In this document: positions 59,750 to 64,000 of the stretch, in pieces
How the letters are laid out: every line of letters starts with the position of its first letter
Numbering within the stretch: position 1 is the first letter of the stretch
DNA from: Gnetum montanum
Lineage: Eukaryota; Streptophyta; Gnetopsida; Gnetales; Gnetaceae
DNA: 64,000 nucleotides
NCBI GenBank assembly: GCA_015680685.1
Contig: MNCI01000651.1
Coordinates: 1,727,832-1,791,831 of the forward strand
Direction of reading: 5' to 3'
Notes under the pieces: model-generated
Databases searched by the model: none
Told to the model about the DNA's origin: nothing
What the model saw: only the letters and a program-made list of their open reading frames with translations
Translations under genes and position numbers: made by a program

Positions 59750-60739
59750 GGCTGTTGCATATAGGCACTTTTGTATATCAATGTCCTGTGCACACCGATC
59801 ATATGCAGGCAATGTTAAACTTCGCATTACCCATGATTTCTGCACGCAATGACACCCTGTGTCACTCTATGTGATGCATGGAACTCTTTTCCTCTCAATT
59901 TTTCCAAACATATTTGTCTTGGATATTTCTAGGGAAAGGTTACGAATTCCTAAGCGTGCGTCGATTATATTTATCCATGCCCTTCCCATGATAATTGGGA
60001 AATCCCCTTTGTCATTGTTTATTTGGATCACTAGGAAATCGGCTGGATATGACCATCCACCGACAGTGGTAATAATGTCCTCAACCTGTCCCAGAGGAAC
60101 AGTGATGGATTGATCAGCTAGCTCTAGGTGAACATTGCTCTTCTTGAGTGGAGGCAGGTTCTAGGTTTTATACAGTTTTTGTGATATTACGTTGACCCCG
60201 GAACCTAAATCGAGGAGAGCCTTATGGGGTTCATTCCCAGTGACTTGGAGGTAAACTAAGGGGACTCCCGGATTTGATAATTTCTTTGGAAGGTGGCTGA
60301 CCTTGATCAAATCAGTTACTATATGTGTTAACATAACTGTATGCATTGGACGTGATTTCGCTGCTGGAGGATTTTCCAAAATCGTATTGGGTATGGGGGT
60401 GTTAGGATGCTCAACTGCTTGTGAGGGCGAAGGCTTCGTTGGATTGTTGGTCCTAAGGAAGGGTCTTTTTGATGAACGATTGTTAGGACCAACTGATATT
60501 GAAGGCTTGGGAGCCCTCACAGTGTTAGGTTGTCATGGTTGAGTGGAATTTACTCTAGGCTTTGTTGGAGCTGTTGGTGCTGCGGCCACAGACGTGAGAG
60601 GTGCGGATGGATTTGGAGGATAACGTGGGTATGGGGCATTTCCCGAAGGAGAAGGAGTCCTAAAATATTCCTGAACTTGGTAGTAACATGGAAGTTTTAT
60701 GTGACCCGTAGAGTCACCTGGGAAAATCGGCCGCTGCAC
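59750..60739 (-). pseudogene. Protease relic of element B with gag-pro linker
   Basis: 60,739-60,533 is a Pro/Ser-rich linker. 60,520-60,161 carries the aspartic protease start with KALLDLGSGVNVISQKLYK; the active-site DLG (60,203-60,211), the form used in Athila, is intact. The rest of the domain, with ADQSITVPLGQVEDIITTVG and FPIIMGRAWINIIDARLG, runs to about 59,880. It is in the same frame as reverse transcriptase and shifted by one relative to gag. Confidence 0.88.
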
Positions 60740-60989
60740 ATAATATCCATGAGGGTCGGGCTGCTGGTAAGGGTACTAGTGTGTTGGTGGTGGTATCCCC
60801 CATGACTGTGGGTATTGCCACTACTGGTGTTGTCCAATAGGCTGTGGAGGTGTTTCACTTGGGTAATATGTTAAGGGTTGGTGGAACTGCCTTGGGTTAC
60901 CTTGTGGATAAGGTAACCTTTGGGGTGTTTGTTGTTGATTAAGTCTTGGATTTAACGCATACACCCCAGACTCCTACAGATGTGAGATA

Positions 60990-62837
60990 ATTGGGCAACA
61001 TCCCTTAGGATGGTCATAGTAGCAGACCTCACATCCACTATCATCATCTGAATCAAAATTCACAGCCTCATCGGAGATAGGAATTTTCCCCTTACCATTT
61101 TTACGTGCAGGGCTTAAGTTTCTCCACTTGGTTTTGCCTTTGTCACTACTTTGTTCTACCTTAGACTCTTCTACGATTTTTAAGACTTTCTATTCTTGAT
61201 TCTAAGGAATCCCACATTTGGTCTACCTTAGCCGATACCTCGATTCTTAACTTTTGGATCGGCATAGTTTTCTAATTCACCAACTCTTCGAGTGGTGACT
61301 CATCCTCCTCATCACAGAATTTCACTCTCTTCTTGTGAAGGGAGGGATCGCGGTTGTATTCTTCTGCACTTTCTCTCTAACATAGCTCACCCTCTTCTTG
61401 CGCTACTTGTTCCAACAAGCTTTCAACTTCATCGGCTCTTAGTTGGGAAAGTCTCCCTTGGGCGTAAGTCCCAAGAGTTCTTCTCGTTTCATACCTTAGC
61501 CCATCCACGATGTGCCGAAGTTGATCCTGCTTAGTGTACCCATGGCCTGAGCAACGATGTAGTAGTGTATAGTAATGGGCCATGGCAGCATCCAAGGGTT
61601 CATAAGCACCTTGTTTCTAGCCTTGGATCTGCTTAAGAAAATTGGACACTCTGGAGTATGTTTGATATTTGGTGTTGAAAAGTTCAAGCATCATACTCCA
61701 CCTCCTGATGGTTTCCGGTTCTAAGGACTAGTACCAGCTCTCTGCCTCTTTAGTGAGTGTCCTTGGGAAAAACTTAAGCTTCTGCCCCTCATTATCTATA
61801 TTTTGTAAGGCACAGGCATCATGGAATGCCTGTAAATGATGTTGAGGATCAGCATTGTATCCTCCTTCAAAATGTGGGATATTATTTATGTCCAAATGCT
61901 TGATCTTGCTATCTTTTAGATGCCTTTTGGGGATCCTAACTACCTCTGTGATGTTTAGCATGCTTCGGGTTGCGAGTAAGGGTTCGTCATGATCATCCCT
62001 GTCATGATGTCTATGATGTCTTCGTGGTGGTTCCCTACTCTCCCTACGTCCTTGCCCTTGTCCTAACTCCCGACCTTCCTGTTGAGGTCTTTCATCTCCC
62101 TTACTTTTACCCTCTCCGTTGTGCTCATGATGGTTGCGCCCAGAGGTGGAAGGAGAGTGTGAATGGTGAGATGAAGGAGAAGAGGAAGGGGATCCATCAC
62201 CATGGCGATGTTTCTTACCTTCTCTTCAGCTGCTTTGGCCCCGATTGTTATAACAATCAAAGTGTCTATCCTTAGTGTGAGTGGTTATTCCTGCCGTGAA
62301 CAATTGGTGTTCATGGGGATTAGAGCCTGTAGCATGTACAGTTGATCGAAGGTTCTGATACCTAACCTCTTCATCATTGTGAGGAGGAGGAACATCATTT
62401 CCTAAAAAATCCATTATGAGGGGTTCCTCATCTCCTATTTCACTAAGGACATGGGGGACCTTGCCCTTCAATAGTGAGCGTTGGCTCTCTTGCCTTTCAT
62501 CCCTCAAACGTTGCAAAGCGGTGGGATGGTAATCCCTTATATCATATTCTCCAGCAACGTATTCAGCAAATAAGTCCTGCATGCCAATCTATGCTAAGGC
62601 ACGGAAGAGCATGTTCGGAACAGCTCGATCTGGTGGTAAAACTATGTTACCAAACAAATCTCTCCAGTGCAAGTATTCATCCTGATGGAGGGTAAAAGTG
62701 TAATCAGGAATATACTCATCGGGATGAGTATAAACTATCTTATACTATTTAGGACTTGGCTGTTTTAGGTTATGTGTATGTTGCTGACTATCTTTTGTGT
62801 TATTCCGAGGTGAATTAACCTTATGAGAAGAAGCCAT
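60990..62837 (-). pseudogene. Gag relic of element B
   Basis: The start MASSHKVNSPRNN is at 62,837 (same context as element G). 62,582-62,226 holds MQDLFAEYVAGEYDIRDYHP. The gag domain is in 61,961-61,377: LDINNIPHFEGGYNADPQHH, LQAFHDACALQNIDNE, HIVDGLRYETRRTLGTYAQ. These pieces share one frame; a piece at 61,687-61,496 needs a one-base shift. The end near 61,000 reads VCYYDHPKGCCPIISH, a zinc-knuckle-like Cys/His stretch. Gag is followed directly by the protease linker. Confidence 0.87.
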
Positions 62838-62959
62838 TTTAATGGTGTGCTGTTCACCATTATATATGTTCTTATTTAACTAATTAACCCAAAGGTTCGT
62901 TAAGGCTCACAACGATGTGAAAGATTTCCTAATGTTCTAATTGGTGTACAAACACTTAG

Positions 62960-62977
62960 TCCCCGGCAACGGCACCA
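62960..62977 (-). promoter_or_regulatory. Primer-binding site of element B (Asp tRNA)
   Basis: TCCCCGGCAACGGCACCA matches the plant tRNA-Asp 3' end at 17 of 18 bases and lies one base from the LTR start at 62,979. This is the best-kept primer site in the window. Confidence 0.92.
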
Positions 62978-62978
62978 A

Positions 62979-63939
62979 TGATGAGTGGCGAGGTACCCCT
63001 ACACTCAACCATATGAAACAAGCGTAGCACGCGTGATCCGGTTGAACTTCGCAGACTAAATGCCTAAATGCCACAAGGAACACTTAGGGTTAATTAATCG
63101 TTGTCTTCCTAGACTTACTTGTTGTTGTCATAGTGTATGGTTAAGTAAGTCCGAGGTATATGATTTTTTTGGTCTTTTCAGGTTTATCTCCTATGCTAAA
63201 GAGTGAAGGGTTGAGAGACTAAAACTAACTCTAACTACAGCACTAAGTCCTAGCGTCAGCATCTGTTCCCACTTGCCCTACACACCCTGAACTGTGCAAC
63301 TGTGGCTACCAAACGCTAATCATTATTGGGATTACCACACGTAACGCACGTGCTCAAAGCAATCGTACTAAGGCACCTAACTAGCCTAAGTGTGACAAGC
63401 AGCCGATTCCTTGACTAGTCGTACACATCTGTAGATGCTCGTAATCAAGTCATACTAGTTGCATGTTCTAGGAGATAAGGGTGAGAGAATCTAATCGCGA
63501 TGAGTAGCCAATTCCTTGGCTAGCCGTACACATTCGTCAATGCTCGTAACCAAGTCGTACTCATGCCGTGTTACTAGGAAAGCAATAAATAACATTAAAT
63601 AAACCTATCCATGTACTGCAAGGTTTATTCACAAAGCTCGTCTTTATTGCCGTACACAACTTACGTTCAGGTACAAAGCTACTTGAATAAAGAACCGTTC
63701 ACTTGGGGGACTCCTACTGTGGGCACATGGAAAATATTCTATCTTTGGGGTGATCAATCCACCAGAGCTTTGCTACTTCTAGCCTAGGATGTCAAATGAG
63801 GGGAGTGCCACCTCTTATTTATAGATTTGACGACGGACCGCGATATCGCGTACGCGATATCATAGGGGACGACGCGATATCGCGTATGCGATATTGCAGG
63901 GAATGCGATATCGCGGCTTGTGCATATCGCGTCTCATGA
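62979..63939 (-). repeat. 5' LTR of element B
   Basis: Inner end TGATGAG, outer end TCATGA where the inner copy of the other LTR has TCATCA. TATA at 63,816-63,823 (plus TATTTATA). Palindromes cluster at 63,842-63,930. Confidence 0.93.
63842..63930. promoter_or_regulatory. Palindrome cluster upstream of the TATA box, right B LTR
   Basis: GATATCGCGTACGCGATATC at 63,842-63,861 is a perfect 20-bp palindrome. A near copy is at 63,876-63,895, and half sites GCGATATCGCGG (63,905-63,916) and GCATATCGCG (63,922-63,931) follow. The cluster begins 19 bp upstream of the TATA box in the transcription direction, where LTR enhancers lie. Confidence 0.65.
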
Positions 63940-63944
63940 ACTAT

Positions 63945-64000
63945 CTTTAACATGATATTCTAATCTTATATTATTTTGATTGAGTAATAACTACATCATA
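63945..64000. other. Flank of element B, unassigned
   Basis: Short continuation of the B target site, AT-rich, nothing recognised. Confidence 0.3.

Larger units (their letters stand above)
53883..63939 (-). mobile_element. Athila-lineage element B, full length
   Basis: LTRs of 944 and 961 bp, Asp-tRNA primer site, gag, protease, reverse transcriptase, RNase H and integrase in order on the minus strand. The target duplication ACTAT is at 53,878-53,882 and 63,940-63,944. The two LTRs are clearly more alike than those of D or E, so B is the most recent insertion here. Lineage follows from the DLG protease site, the EVFMDDFS polymerase box and the tRNA-Asp primer. All frames contain stops. Confidence 0.94.

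Noticed and set aside
56850-60739. Integrated plant pararetrovirus
   Set aside because: The polymerase, integrase, LTRs and tRNA-Asp primer site fit an Athila retrotransposon; no movement or coat protein region was seen.
1-64000. tRNA, rRNA or intact host genes
   Set aside because: None was seen by eye on either strand; tRNA-like stretches are only primer-binding sites of the retroelements.

Overview
The window looks like plant nuclear DNA from a large, repeat-dominated genome. It is AT-rich, carries Ty3/gypsy and Ty1/copia LTR retrotransposons nested in one another, and I found no intact host gene, rRNA or tRNA gene. A gymnosperm-like genome would fit the old, decayed elements, but the sequence alone does not prove the species. 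Almost every coding relic has in-frame stops and frameshifts.

Layout, left to right. 250-5,236: gag and protease of a Tat-type Ty3/gypsy relic (element H, minus strand), followed by a candidate LTR edge with a run of palindromic hairpins (5,251-5,840). 6,127-7,800: a diverged tandem array with units of about 160-200 bp. 8,205-13,505: a plus-strand, intron-containing, gene-like relic of unknown identity. 14,844-14,924: a very G-rich tract. 15,374-18,370: a 3'-truncated copia element (F). 18,385-20,300: another Tat-type gag start (J) with a 45-bp minisatellite in its leader. 21,300-30,042: an Athila-type relic (G) whose 5' LTR is split by a complete copia element (D, 23,327-29,608, target duplication TACTT). 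30,048-34,883: a plus-strand Tat-type relic (K) with a polypurine tract and a 3' LTR start. 34,884-40,333: a pol-less copia element with both LTRs (E, target duplication TCCTA). 41,150-43,135: an Athila-type tail fragment (C). 43,160-43,570: a chromovirus-like integrase tail. 43,660-43,924 and 53,110-53,330: a LINE reverse transcriptase fragment split by element A.

Elements A (43,930-53,104, target duplication ATGCC) and B (53,883-63,939, target duplication ACTAT) are related Athila-lineage elements on the minus strand. Their primer-binding sites resemble the 3' end of tRNA-Asp. B carries recognisable gag, protease, reverse transcriptase, RNase H and integrase. A has gag but no protease or pol. 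In the env-like position A carries a separate accessory reading frame of about 2.9 kb, preceded by a short candidate intron and an inverted copy of the LTR palindrome motif. A could only have moved with proteins from a B-like helper.

The most distinctive signals are the GATATC...GATATC palindromes upstream of the TATA box in the A, B and G LTRs, the accessory region of A, the multi-exon relic at 8.2-13.5 kb, and the hairpin and tandem-repeat block at 5.3-7.8 kb. I found no CRISPR array, bacterial operon, or complete functional gene.
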